Below are positions 30,480 through 42,991 of a DNA stretch of 64,000 nucleotides, piece after piece (position 1 is the stretch's first letter; each line of letters opens with the position of its first letter). Under the pieces are notes generated by a model. That model saw only the letters and a program-made list of their open reading frames with translations, ran no database searches and was not told the origin of the DNA. Both the position numbers and the translations under genes were made by a program. The stretch spans positions 1 to 64,000 of the forward strand of contig JAWRYS010000734.1 of NCBI GenBank assembly GCA_034769895.1. Direction: 5' to 3'. This DNA is from Magicicada septendecula (lineage: Eukaryota > Arthropoda > Insecta > Hemiptera > Cicadidae).

Positions 30480-31760
30480 ACTAAGCGAAGATACCACACA
30501 CCAAGAAAAGGGACTGATCTTCAAATTACTGACCAAGCAACCCAATGGAAAGGAAGGAGTAGTAAATTAAATTCAACCACTAAATAATCTCCAAAACAAG
30601 AGGGGACAAGAAATGACTCAACAACTAAGACGATTTAAATGAGAACTACTAAACCATAATAAATAATCTTAAAAAATTATCTAGAATAAATGTTCAACCA
30701 TCAAACATTTGAAGGAGTAGAGAAGAAAGACAACAAAGAGTGAAATATACAAGAGGAGGCAATAATAATGAAAGAAAAAGAGAAGATCACATTACAAAAA
30801 AGTATAAATAACAAGGGCCTGTGTACAACACGATGTATAACACTATATATACCCCTATGTCATCACTAAAGGTAATGGTAACAATACTTACCAAATAAGT
30901 AATGTAAACACAAAAAAGATAAAAGGAGTTTACAATCAAGCTTCAATAAAAAAGTTTTATGAAGAAAAATAAATTACTAGAAATAGAATAAACAAATTTT
31001 AAAATTCAAAAAGTTTGTAAGAGCAACTTGCTACCTTATTTAGATGACATATTATGAGGAATGGAAAAAATAAAATAAATGAATAAAAATATAAAAAACA
31101 AAGGAATAAGTTACCAAAATTCCTACCAAGTAAAATCAACTTACAGTCCAATAAAGTTGATATATGAAGTATAAAATAAAAAATTATAATAAGGGAATAA
31201 GTTACACAAATTCCTATAAAAAAAAGTAAGAATCACAAACTTACGATAATATTTAAACAAAAGGTACCTAAAAAGGAATAAGCTACAAAAATTCCTATAA
31301 AGTAAGAAAACTAACTTACAAAAAATTATCAAAAATATATAAAACAAAATAAAATAAACAAAAATAAGATCAAGCAAAAACTGCTAAAATAAATACCTAA
31401 AATTATAATGAATTCAAAGTATTCAAAGAAAAAAAAAAAACAACTGGTACGAGGAAAAAAGAGAAGTTATGTATAAAACAAATATACAAAAAAAAAAAAA
31501 ATATATATGGCTAAAGCAGAATATTGCCAAATAACCAAGAAAAGAATAAAGCTGTCTAAGATAATTAAAATGATCACAAGAAGAATAAGAAACAAACCAA
31601 TGAAGAGTTAGAAATGATGATATTAACAACTAAATAAATAAAAAACAATCAACTGTATGAGTAGATGACAGTATACAGCAAAGGTACAGCGGAAGGAAGA
31701 ATGAGTAAAAGGCCAAAGTGATCTAAAAACAAACCACAAGGTGGACAATCCCAAAATATA
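30480..31760 (+). repeat. Tail of copy C1 with GTAAG/CTTAC hairpin array
   Basis: About 1.3 kb of AT-rich sequence without a gene. Four spaced elements share GGAATAAGTTAC, ATTCCTA and a hairpin of GTAAG-type and CTTAC-type arms (31.0-31.33 kb). The site where the Penelope element sits in later copies (CCCAAAATATATTATTATT) is empty here at 31.76 kb. Confidence 0.7.
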
Positions 31761-34700
31761 TTATTATTATTAATTTAGGTCACAAGTTGACAAAAAAGGT
31801 ATTTAAGATTGAAAAGTCCAGCAATCAAAATAAATTGAGCAGAGATGATGTTCCTCTGGTCTCAGAAAAAATTAGTAGAAATGGAAGAAACCAGCTACTA
31901 AAAAGTTAGTGAAAAAATTGTATATAAGGGAGAACACACTAATGGAAATAAATAAAAACAGATCCAAATAAAATGGAATGAATTGAGTAAGAAGAGAAAT
32001 AAAGAATGGAGAAACAAACAAGAGAGAAAAGGAAAAAATAATATATAACTGATAATTTCATAACAAACTATGTTAGTGTTTTATTAAAATGATCAATTTT
32101 GAAGGAGAGGCATTATGTTACAATACAAATAAGCCACCCCAGTACCAGGGATGAAAAAGATAATATTAAATATAAATATACTTCATATAAAATAAAATAT
32201 TAAATATAAATAAAATATAAAGACGGTGACACAACAAACGACGACATGACCTAACCCAAGTGATTGACCAAACAAACAGGAAAACAACAAAGAAGGGAAA
32301 AAACCGAAACCAAATAAGAAAAAAGACAATTGCAGGAAGTGAACGAATTCATACAAACAAATAAAATAATACCAAACGAGAAGGGGAGAACCGAATTAAA
32401 ATGAAGCCAATTGAAAATGAAGGAGAAGAAGAAGAAAAATGAAGAGGAAACGAAGTGAAACCAAGGGATAAGAAACACCACAAGTATAAAAGGGAGAAAT
32501 GGTACACTCAAGTATAATATTGGGAATAAAACCAATAATTATCCAATACCAGAGATAAATATTATTCTCAATTAAATAATTAATGTAACTGTTTTAACCA
32601 AAACCCACCAAAGTAATATTATAAAAAGAAAAAGTACACTAACCCAAAAATTAGAGTTAGATATAGTAATAATCTATAGAAAAATAACATTAATAATACT
32701 GTGTATAATTAGTAATGAAAGAAATAGTGAAAAAGTGAGAAAGTGACAAAGAGAAATAATTATACGGATTACCCACTAAGAAACACTTAATGTAAACAGT
32801 TAAAAAGTGCAATAGTGAAGGTGTGAAACCCCAAAATGGTTAGAAACCATATCAATGATAATAAAACGCTCAATAATCAATAAGAAACAATAATTAATTA
32901 ATAGTGAATCCAATAATAATTAAGAGTAAGGTTTTAATGATAGCATTAGATGTAAGCACTTCATAATGTGGAATAAACACTGAAGAGTGATGAGAAAACA
33001 CTATGTGAGTAAAAGTGATACAAATTAGTAATTAGAAAGATAAAGATTAATAATAATAGTAAATGGAAACAATTAGTGATATGAAACGAACACTGGAAGG
33101 AGATAATAACATTGTTAATTAAGAGATTTAAGATTAGTTGTAAACGATTGTATTTAAAAGGGGAGTATCCCATGTAAAGATAAACAGCTAGTATTAACAT
33201 GGATTGAGAGTAGAGTTTAATTAGGAAATAAGCAAGTAATAATAAATAAATAAACACCCCAGATTGTAAGGGAAAACCAGTTGTTCAAAAGGTGATGTTA
33301 GTTAACACCCAAAAAATAGTAATTAATGAATTGAGTTGTAAACAAACTTTACTTAATAATGGTAAAATAATTGTATAATTATATTTATGAATAGGGTATG
33401 ACTGAAGAATTTGTACAGAGCATACGAATAGATGTTATATTTTAATTAAGGAAGAATAGGGAGTGGTAGCCATATTATTAACAAAGGCAAAATAGATGAT
33501 TAAGAAGTTAAGACAATACAAATCTAATTACAATAGAAAATCAATAAAGGTAGAAAATAACAGAAACATTAATAAAACAAAATACATTAGAATAAAATGA
33601 GACATCATTTGTATAAATTCAGTAAATATTGTCAATGGCTACTAGTGCATCTGAAATGCCTAACTGTCAAAACCAGTAATTACAAATTGTGTAAAATCCA
33701 CAAAGAAATTAACAAATCTAAGGCAAGTGACTAGCCAAAAATAATGTATAATTCCGTTTAAAAGAAAAATGTTACAATAAGAGCTTAAATTAAAAGAAAT
33801 ATGTAATTATCAAATGTTAACATAATTAGACAAAAGTTAATATCTAATAGAACATGACCTTATGAGGTATTATTTTAATCTTTGAAAGGAAATAAATACA
33901 ATAGTGATAATATTTAATACTCAGGAATGAAGACAGAAGAATAAAATCAATCAGAAAATATATGGTAATTTGAATAAAAATTCAAATATGATAACAATGC
34001 TTATAAACTATGCCTTAGCCAATCAAAGGGTTTTGGTTTCCATAGAAACCAAAATTCCATAGTTGGTTACTAATTTTCCGTTAATTTTGATTACTCGTAT
34101 AATGACGCTTGGGTAGTAGGGACGCAAGATTTTGTATGACAGAAATTTTACTTTAAAAAGTTTAAAAAATATTCAAAAGTCAAAAACATGTACCAGTGAG
34201 AAGGAGGTGAAGAGGATTAACATTTAACTGATGTCCAGGAACAATATAAATGAAAATTAAAAGCAGAAATTCCCAAGACTAATTAGAAAAGGACGCCAGC
34301 AGCCTAAGTCACTCAAAATTGATGAATTTTCCATTACCAAAGAACAACGATCTATCACAAACCTTCTGAACTGATAAGTATCATTTAAATACCCTAATCC
34401 CAGGAATAAAAGCACTTTATATATTTCTCATATCAATACAAACTCTCACTATGAATTAAAAATAATTTTCTTTCAAGGATTAAATAAAACAAACTTACGT
34501 AGAAAAACTTGTTAACTAAAAAATAACCTCGCACAAGGTAGCGAACTTTTGTTAAGACCTGTTACTACACTGCAGAACAATTGTAGACACACTGTATATT
34601 ATATAAGTACGGAGAATGTACAGTAGTGTATTTTTTTATTGTAACCATATTTAATGTTTTCTTTATAATCTAAAGAACTCCAGATTTTGGAAGAATTGAC

Positions 34701-35296
34701 AAATAATGTACAAACAGTAGCCATGATGGCGTCAGAATAGCTCGTTCAAAACACCAATGTCGTCAGCTCGAGATAATGCGTTTCATGTTTTATGCCGGAG
34801 CAAATTTATTGAATACTAAATTATAATATTATTGTCACATTGATTAATTACCAAACTATCATTAAAGAAATGGTACAGAGTGTAACCATTGTTTTATTTC
34901 ATAGGAAATTGTATTATATATGTGTGTGTTAGCGAATTTACAGAACAGACAACTAGCGCTTTTGATATCTGTGCAATACAGTAAGCTGTACAAAGGCGGG
35001 AACCGATTCGAACGCACCAGCCGGCACCGCTGAAAACACCATACTAACATATTAATTCATAAAATTAATTGTTTTCAACAAACAATTTGGCGCCACCCGG
35101 GATTAAAAAACCCCTATGAAATTACAGGTAAGGTTTCCACTAGGTTGTACTGATAATTGTGACAACGCTGCGGACTTCGTTAGCAACAACCATTAATGTA
35201 ACGACAGGTGTGAGACGAACACACCGCACTAACACTTAAACACATACTATACCATATAAACGTCTTTTACAGAGACGACATAAGCTATTCGTTACA
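31761..35296 (+). repeat. Full non-coding (LTR-like) module before copy C2
   Basis: The most complete copy of the module, about 3.5 kb, from TTATTAATTTAGGTCACAAG to TTCGTTACA. It includes the 100-base terminal block at 35197-35296. No coding region is convincing on either strand; the antisense T-rich frames are short and hydrophobic. It would be the long terminal repeat if the array is LTR-internal-LTR-internal; the left border of such an LTR cannot be fixed within the array. Confidence 0.65.
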
Positions 35297-35299
35297 GAT

Positions 35300-35317
35300 T
35301 GGCGCCCAACGTAGGGC
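35300..35317 (+). other. Primer-binding site, copy C2
   Basis: TGGCGCCCAACGTAGGGC, one base from the tRNA-Lys(CUU) complement, three bases after the TTACA end. Confidence 0.75.
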
Positions 35318-35342
35318 TAGAAAAGAACGACTAGCGGCGATT

Positions 35343-36751
35343 ATGAAAAGACATCATATGGTTACAAGATTCGACACTAAGAGAGGAACAAACAAAGAAG
35401 AAATGGAAGAAATTGAGGAAATGATTGGAGGATTGTTCGAAGAGGAGACCCAGGAGGACCAACTGGAAAATCCAAACCAACCAGAACCTGAAATAGAAGT
35501 AGTAGTTGACATCCAACCAGTCAAACAACCGAAGGGGCGAGGATGGAGAACATGATGAGGATGATGATGGAACAATTAAACAAAAACCAGGAGAAAACTG
35601 ATGAAAATTTTAAGAAACAAAAGGAAGAAACAAGAGCACAAAGAAGGGAAGACAAGGAATTCTTCAAACAAAATAGTGAGGAGTTGAAGAAAAAAATCAA
35701 GGAGGACATAGAGCTCCTGAATAATAAATTGGAAAGCAACCATGAGGCATTGAAGAGAAGCCAAGAGACGCTAGAAAAGAAGAGTGAAGAGCTGAAGAAA
35801 CATATCAAGAAAGATCTGGAGATAGTGATTAAGAAAATTGAAAATAGTAACGAAACACTCCTACGACAGTTGAAGGAAGATGGTGAGAAGAACAGAGAAG
35901 AATTAAGATTCATACTAATAGAGTTTCGTGAAGAAGTCAAACAGACAAAAACGGGGATGAATAAGAGATGGGAAGAAACAAATTACCCAATAGATCAACT
36001 TAATGAAACAGTAGATAGTGATTTCAAACCATCGAATGAAACACTAGACACCACTTCTGAAGGTAGTAAGGAGATGGAAATTGTAGAAGAAACAAGTGTA
36101 TTGTTTTCTGAAAATAAAGATAACAATAACACCGAGAAAATCAAGTGCATAAAAACCAACCGTAGGAGAATAAAGAAGAATCGAATAATTAAGAAGATGA
36201 AGAAAACAAGGGAGATAGGAAAAGTATATAAAAAGAAAATAATAAAAACCAGAGAAGAATTAGAAATGGTGAAGAACGGACTGATTGAGGTATTTAATTT
36301 ACCAATTACTGACTGGAGAGAAATAATGAAATATAAAGATTGTAGGAGGAATTTAAAGGAAATTATAAAAGGAATTCACAACCAACCAGTGGATAAAAAC
36401 TTCAGCAAATCCATGAGAAAACGGAAATTACCCAAACTTGAAAGGACGGACAACAAAACAGTGTATAACAAATTAAGGAGGTCACTGAAACACTGGAGCA
36501 CACCAGAAATGGAATTACAGAATAAAAGATCAATAATAACATTAATGAGAGAGTTACAATTAACTTCTCTGATTAATCAACAAAGTAATCAAGATGTAGT
36601 AAATGAAGCAGTCAGGGAGACAAAGGAACATATGATAGTAGAGGAATTATGGTACAAGATGGAGGAAACCTATATCACAAGGAAGAAAATAGTTCTACAC
36701 GCCAAGGTTATCCGAACCACAAGTGCAGAGGAACTGATGGACCATGGGTAA
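35343..36751 (+). pseudogene. Coiled-coil Gag-like ORF, copy C2 (nearly open)
   Basis: The longest open part, 402 residues from MENMMRMMMEQLNKNQEK to EELMDHG, is preceded by the acidic N-terminal part starting MKRHHMVTRFDTKRG. The coiled coil (EELKKKIKEDIELLNNKLES and onwards) is longer than in C1. A basic stretch, VFNLPITDWREIMKY and a conserved C-terminal region (VVNEAVRETKEHMIVEELWY) follow. No zinc knuckle or enzyme domain. The copy has about one break. A role as a structural, RNA-binding Gag-like protein is inferred from position after the primer-binding site and the basic/coiled-coil make-up. Confidence 0.6.
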
Positions 36752-38030
36752 ACTAAGTGAAGATACCACACACCAAGAAAAGGGACTGATCTTCGAATTA
36801 CTAACCAAGCAACCCAATGGAAAGGAAGGAGTAGTAAATTAAATTCAACCACTAAATAATCACCAAAACAAGAGGGGACAAGAAATGACTCAACAACTAA
36901 GGCGACTTAAATGAGAACTACTAAACCATAATAAATAAACTTAAAAAATTATCCAGAATAAATGTTCAACCATCAAACATTTGAAGGAGTAGAGAAGAAA
37001 GACAACAAAGAGTGAAATATACAAGAGGAGGCAATAATAATGAAAGAAAAAGAGAAGATCACATTACAAAAAAGTATAAATAACAAGGGCCTGTGTACAA
37101 CACGATGTATAACACTATATATACCCCTATTTCATCACCAAAGATAATGGTAACAATACTTACCAAATAAGTAATATAAACACAAAAAAGATAAAAGGAG
37201 TTTACAATCAAGCTTCAATAAAAAAGTTTTATGAAGAAAAATAAATTACTAGAAATAGAATAAACAAATTTCAAAATTCAAAAAGTTTGTAAGAGCAACT
37301 TGCTACCTTATTTAGATGACATATTATGAGGAATGGAAAAAATAAAATAAATGAATAAAAATATAAAAAACAAAGGAATAAGTTACCAAAATTCCTACCA
37401 AGTAAAATCAACTTACAGTCCAATAAAGTTGATATATGACGTATAAAATAAAAAATTATAATAAGGGAATAAGTTACAAAAAATACCTATTAAAAAAAAA
37501 GTAAGAATCACATACTTACGATAATATTTAAACAAAAGGTACCTAAAAAGGAATAAGCTACAAAAATTCCTATAAAGTAAGAAAACTAACTTACAAAAAA
37601 TTATCAAAAATAATATATAAAACAAAATAAAATAAACAAAAATAAGATCAAGCAAAAACTGCTAAAATAAATACCTAAAATTATAATGAATTCAAAGTAT
37701 TAAAAAAAAACTGAACTGGTACGAGGAAAAAAGAGAAGTTATGTATAAAACAAATATATAAAAAAAATATGGCTAAAGCAGAATATTGCTAAATAACCAA
37801 GAAAAGAATAAAGATGTCTAAGATAATTAAAATGATCACAAGAAGAATAAAAAACAAACCAATGAAGATTTAGAAATGATGAAATTAACAACTAAATAAA
37901 TAAAAAACAATCAACTGTATGAGTAGATGACAGTATACAGCAAAGGTACAGCGGAAGGAAGAATGAGTAAAAGGCCAAAGTGATCTAAAATCAAACCACA
38001 AGGTGGACAATCCCAAAATATATTATTATT
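36752..38030 (+). repeat. Tail of copy C2 with hairpin array
   Basis: Nearly identical to the C1 tail, including the repeated GTAAG...CTTAC units at 37.28-37.6 kb. Ends at ATATTATTATT, where a Penelope-like element is inserted. Confidence 0.75.
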
Positions 38031-39583
38031 AAATATCACTATAGTATTGACGACTCTGAACACTAAGTTTTTTATAAGTAAAAATGTAAAGTTTTACCTT
38101 ACAGCCTAAACCGGCTTTCACCTTTAGAAGGCTTCATCAGAGGCTGCCATAGGTAGCGTTGTCCGTCTTGTTGTTGGCGACGGGATAGTTTTTTGAAAGA
38201 TCGAAGCTGTGTGTGTATGGTGAGATGTGTTCGAATAATGCGTGCGATTTGAATTGTGTCTGTTCGTTTAGGATGTCGTTTTTATTTGTTTTTGTGTGTT
38301 TGTATATTTCTAATTGTTCTAGAGTGTCTAGTTTTCGGCCTTTTGTGTGTACGTGTAGAATGTTCATGTTATTGTCGATGTTTTTATATGTGTGGTTTGC
38401 TTCAATGAGGTGGTTTGCAAAGGTAGATTCTGTAGTGGTGTGGAGTGCTTTTGTGTGTTCAATGTATCTCTGTTTGAAGCTACGTCCTGTCTGACCTATG
38501 TAGAATTTATTGCAATTTGAGCAATTTAGCTTGTATACACCAGGTAGATCGAATTTGTTTTGTGCTTTGGGCATGCGTTTTGATAGTGTGTGTTCTGTTT
38601 TGTTAGTAGTTTTGTAATCGATTCTGTATCCTGCTTTTTTGAATTTGTGGGCAATTTTTTCAGTTTGTTTGTTGATGTATGTTAGTGTTATGAATTTGTT
38701 GTTTTCTGTCTTTGTCTGTTGTTTGTTTTGTGTTTTGTGTAGGAGTTTACTGACTATTGTTCTGTCATAACCGTTAGATTCTGCTAGATATTTTATCGTG
38801 TTTAGTTCGTCTTTGTAGTCTATTTCATCTAAGGGGATGTTGTTAAGTCTATGTATCATGGTTCTAAAAGCAGCTAGTTTGTGTTGTATTGGGTGATTGG
38901 AGGTGTTGTGTATTAGTGTGTCAGTTGTAGTTGGTTTTCTGTATATACTGAATGTGTGCCTGTGTTCTAGTTTTGTGATGGAGAGGTCTAAGAAGTTTAT
39001 GGTATTGTTGTGTTCGTATTCGGCAGTGAAGGTTATGTTTTTATGTATTTTGTTTATGTGCGTTAGTAACTGTTCACATTGTCTTTTGTTTCCCCTGTAT
39101 AGTATTAGAATGTCATCAACGTATCTGTGCCAATATAGTATTTTATGTGAGTGTCTGTCATTGTTTGTGAGTATTTTTGTTTTTTCTAAGTGTTGGAGGA
39201 AGACTTCTGCTAGAATGCTGGATATGGGGGAGCCCATGGGTAGGCCATCGTTCTGTTTGTAGTATTTACTGTTATAACTAAAGTAGTAGTAAAAACGACA
39301 TCCTAAATGAACAGACACAATTCAAATCGCACGCATTATTCGAACACATCTCACCACACACACGCAGCTTCAATCTTTCAAAAAACTATCCCGTCGCCAA
39401 CAACAAGACGGACAACGCTACCTATGGCAGCCTCTGATGAAGCCTTCTAAAGGTGAAAGCCGGTTTAGGCTGTAAGGTAAAACTTTACGTTTTTACTTAT
39501 AAAAAACTTAGTGTTCCGAGTCGTCAATACTATAGTGATATTTAGTTAAGTAACGGACATGTCATGGACAACGAAATCCAAGA
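38031..39583 (-). mobile_element. Penelope-like element, 5'-truncated, first copy
   Basis: Inserted in the C2 tail; the empty site is seen in C1. It has inverted ends of about 245 bp (38031-38278 and about 39296-39543), from AAATATCACTATAGTATTGA inward to the GTGTCTGTTCGTTTAGGATG area. Such inverted partial terminal repeats are usual for Penelope elements. A further 40 bases at the right end precede the resumption of the host repeat. The coding part is on the minus strand and lacks the front of the reverse transcriptase. Confidence 0.85.
38137..39318 (-). CDS. Penelope reverse transcriptase (C-terminal) with GIY-YIG endonuclease
   Basis: 393 residues. Reverse transcriptase motifs present are GLPMGSPISS (25-34) and YVDDILILY (66-74), plus INFLDLSITK (107-116), the fingers being lost. 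The linker (about 180-250) is basic. The GIY-YIG endonuclease begins at 260 with GVYKLNCSNCNKFYIGQTGR; the CxxC pair lies between the two halves and R283/R285 and E288 are in place (FKQRYIEH). Penelope elements use the GIY-YIG nuclease to nick DNA and prime. This copy is 5'-truncated, so the first ATG in the frame is not the element's true start. The upper-strand frames opposite it are shadows. Confidence 0.9.
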   Translation of the reverse strand: MSVHLGCRFYYYFSYNSKYYKQNDGLPMGSPISSILAEVFLQHLEKTKILTNNDRHSHKILYWHRYVDDILILYRGNKRQCEQLLTHINKIHKNITFTAEYEHNNTINFLDLSITKLEHRHTFSIYRKPTTTDTLIHNTSNHPIQHKLAAFRTMIHRLNNIPLDEIDYKDELNTIKYLAESNGYDRTIVSKLLHKTQNKQQTKTENNKFITLTYINKQTEKIAHKFKKAGYRIDYKTTNKTEHTLSKRMPKAQNKFDLPGVYKLNCSNCNKFYIGQTGRSFKQRYIEHTKALHTTTESTFANHLIEANHTYKNIDNNMNILHVHTKGRKLDTLEQLEIYKHTKTNKNDILNEQTQFKSHALFEHISPYTHSFDLSKNYPVANNKTDNATYGSL

Positions 39584-40733
39584 ATATTATTATTATTAAT
39601 TTAGGTCACAAGTTGACAAAAAAGGTATTTAAGATTGAAAAGTCCAGCAATCAAAATAAACTGAGCAGAGATGATGTTCCTCTGGTCTCAGAAAAAATTA
39701 GTAATGGAAGAAACCAGCTACTAAAAAGGTAGGGAAAAAATTGTATATAAGGGAGAACACACTAATGGAAATAAATAAAAAACAGATCCAAATAAAATGG
39801 AATGAATCGAGTAAGAGAAATAAAGAATGGAGAAACAAACAAGAGAGAAAAGGAAAAAATAATATATAACTGATAATTTCATAAAAAACTATGTTAGTGT
39901 TTTATTAAAATGATCAATTTTGAAGGAGAGGCATTATGTTACAACACAAATAAGCCACCCCAGTACCAGGGATGAAAAAGATAATATTAAATATAAATAT
40001 ACTTCATATAAAATAAAATATTAAATATAAATAAAATATAAAGACGGTGACACGACAAACGACGACATGACCTAACCCAAGTGATTGACCAAACAAACAG
40101 GAAAACAACAAAGAAGGGAAAAAACCGAAACCAAATAAGAAAAAAGACAATTGCAGGAAGTGAACGAATTCATACAAACAAATAAAATAAAACCAAACGA
40201 GAAGGGGAGAACCGAATTAAAATGAAGCCAATTGAAAATGAAGGAGAAGAAGAAGAAAAATGAAGAGGAAACGAAGTGAAACCAAGGGATAAGAAACACC
40301 ACAAGTATAAAAGGGAGAAATGGTACACTCAAGTATAATATTGGGAATAAAACCAATAATTATCCAATACCAAAGATAAATATTATTCTCAGTTAAATAA
40401 TTAATGTAACTGTTTTAACCAAAACCCAGCAAAGTAATATTATAAAAAGAAAAAGTACACTAACCCAAAAATTAGAGTTAGATATAGTAATAATCTATAG
40501 AAAAATAACATTAATAATACTGTGTATAATTAGTAATGAAAGAAATAGTGAAAAAGTGAGAAAGTGACAAAGAGAAATAATTATAGGGATTACCCACTAA
40601 GAAACACTTAATGTAAACAGTTAAAAAGTGCAATAGTGAAGGTGTGAAACCCCAAAATGGTTAGAAACCATATCAATGATAATAAAACGCTCAATAATCA
40701 ATAAGAAACAATAATTAATTAGATAGTGAAAAG
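39584..40733 (+). repeat. Partial non-coding module before copy C3
   Basis: Matches the first 1.1 kb of the full module (31.76-32.9 kb), ending at AACAATAATTAATTAG. The rest of the module, with its terminal block and primer-binding site, is absent, and coiled-coil ORF sequence follows directly. No gene here. Confidence 0.7.
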
Positions 40734-41712
40734 AAAAGAAGAGTGAAGAGCTGAAGAAACATATCAAGAAAGACCTGGAGATAGTGAATAAGAAGATTGA
40801 AAATAGTAAGGAAACACTCCTACGACAGTTGAAGGAAGATGGTGAGAAGAACAGAGAAGAATTAAGATTCATACTAATAGAGTTTCGTGAAGAAGTCAAA
40901 CAGACAAAAACGGGGATGAATAAGAGATGGGAAGAAACAAGTTACCCAGTAGATCAACTTAATGAAACAGTAGATAGTGATTTCAAACCATCGAATGAAA
41001 CACTAGACACCACTTCTGAAGGTAGTAAGGAGATGGAAATTGTAGAAGAAACAAGTGTATTGTTTTCTGAAAATAAAGATAACAATAACACCGAGAAAAT
41101 CAAGTGCATAAAAACCAACCGTAGGAGAATAAAGAAGAATCGAATAATTAAGAAGATGAAGAAAACAAGGGAGATAGGAAAAGTATATAAAAAGAAAATA
41201 ATAAAAACCAGAGAAGAATTAGAAATGGTGAAGAACGGACTGATTGAGGTATTTAATTTACCAATTACTGACCGGAGAGAAATAATGAAATATAAAGATT
41301 GTAGGAGGAATCTAAAGGAAATTATAAAAGGAATTCACAACCAACCAGTGGATAAAAAAACTTCAGCAAATCCATGAGAAAACGGAAATTACCCAAACTT
41401 GAAAGGACGGACAACAAAACAGTGTATAACAAATTAAGGAGGTCCCTGAAACACTGGAGCACACCAGAAATGGAATTACAGAATAAAAGATCAATAATAA
41501 CATTAATGAGAGAGTTACAATTAACTTCTCTGATTAATCAACAAAGTAATCAAGATGTAGTAAATGAAGCAGTCAGGGAGACAAAGGAACATATGATAGT
41601 AGAGGAATTATGGTACAAGATGGAGGAAACCTATATCACAAGGAAGAAAATAGTTCTACACGCCAAGGTTATCCGAACCACAAGTGCAGAGGAACTGATG
41701 GACCATGGGTAA
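40734..41712 (+). pseudogene. Coiled-coil Gag-like ORF, copy C3 (partial)
   Basis: Contains only the second part of the family ORF, from a point in the coiled coil (SEELKKHIKKDLEIVNKK region) to the C-terminal EELMDHG. It has the same basic stretch and VFNLPITDRREIMKY island as its relatives. It has no primer-binding site or start region of its own and is broken. It most likely arose by unequal exchange or deletion within the tandem array. Confidence 0.6.
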
Positions 41713-42991
41713 ACTAAGTGAAGATACCACACACCAAGAAAAGGGACTGATCTTCGAATTACTAACCAAGCAACCCAATGGAAAGGAAGGAGTAGTAAAT
41801 TAAATTCAACCACTAAATAATCACCAAAACAAGAGGGGACAAGAAATGACTCAACAACTAAGGCGATTTAAATGAGAACTACTAAACCATAATAAATAAA
41901 CTTAAAAAATTATCCAGAATAAATGTTCAACCATCAAACATTTGAAGGAGTAGAGAAGAAAGACAACAAAGAGTGAAATATACAAGAGGAGGCAATAATA
42001 ATGAAAGAAAAAGAGAAGATCACATTACAAAAAAGTATAAATAACAAGGGCCTGTGTACAACACGATGTATAACACTATATATACCCCTATTTCATCACC
42101 AAAGATAATGGTAACAATACTTACCAAATAAGTAATATAAACACAAAAAAGATAAAAGGAGTTTACAATCAAGCTTCAATAAAAAAGTTTTATGAAGAAA
42201 AATAAATTACTAGAAATAGAATAAACAAATTTCAAAATTCAAAAAGTTTGTAAGAGCAACTTGCTACCTTATTTAGATGACATATTATGAGGAATGGAAA
42301 AAATAAAATAAATGAATAAAAATATAAAAAACAAAGGAATAAGTTACCAAAATTCCTACCAAGTAAAATCAACTTACAGTCCAATAAAGTTGATATATGA
42401 CGTATAAAATAAAAAATTATAATAAGGGAATAAGTTACAAAAAATACCTATTAAAAAAAAAGTAAGAATCACATACTTACGATAATATTTAAACAAAAGG
42501 TACCTAAAAAGGAATAAGCTACAAAAATTCCTATAAAGTAAGAAAACTAACTTACAAAAAATTATCAAAAATAATATATAAAACAAAATAAAATAAACAA
42601 AAATAAGATCAAGCAAAAACTGCTAAAATAAATACCTAAAATTATAATGAATTCAAAGTATTAAAAAAAAACTGAACTGGTACGAGGAAAAAAGAGAAGT
42701 TATGTATAAAACAAATATATAAAAAAAATATGGCTAAAGCAGAATATTGCTAAATAACCAAGAAAAGAATAAAGATGTCTAAGATAATTAAAATGATCAC
42801 AAGAAGAATAAAAAACAAACCAATGAAGATTTAGAAATGATGAAATTAACAACTAAATAAATAAAAAACAATCAACTGTATGAGTAGATGACAGTATACA
42901 GCAAAGGTACAGCGGAAGGAAGAATGAGTAAAAGGCCAAAGTGATCTAAAATCAAACCACAAGGTGGACAATCCCAAAATATATTATTATT
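41713..42991 (+). repeat. Tail of copy C3 with hairpin array
   Basis: Almost base-for-base the same as the C2 tail (36752-38030), including the GTAAG...CTTAC hairpins, and ends at the same Penelope insertion point. Confidence 0.75.

Noticed and set aside
38213-39262. Plus-strand frames opposite the Penelope protein
   Set aside because: They are shadows of the minus-strand reverse transcriptase/GIY-YIG coding region.
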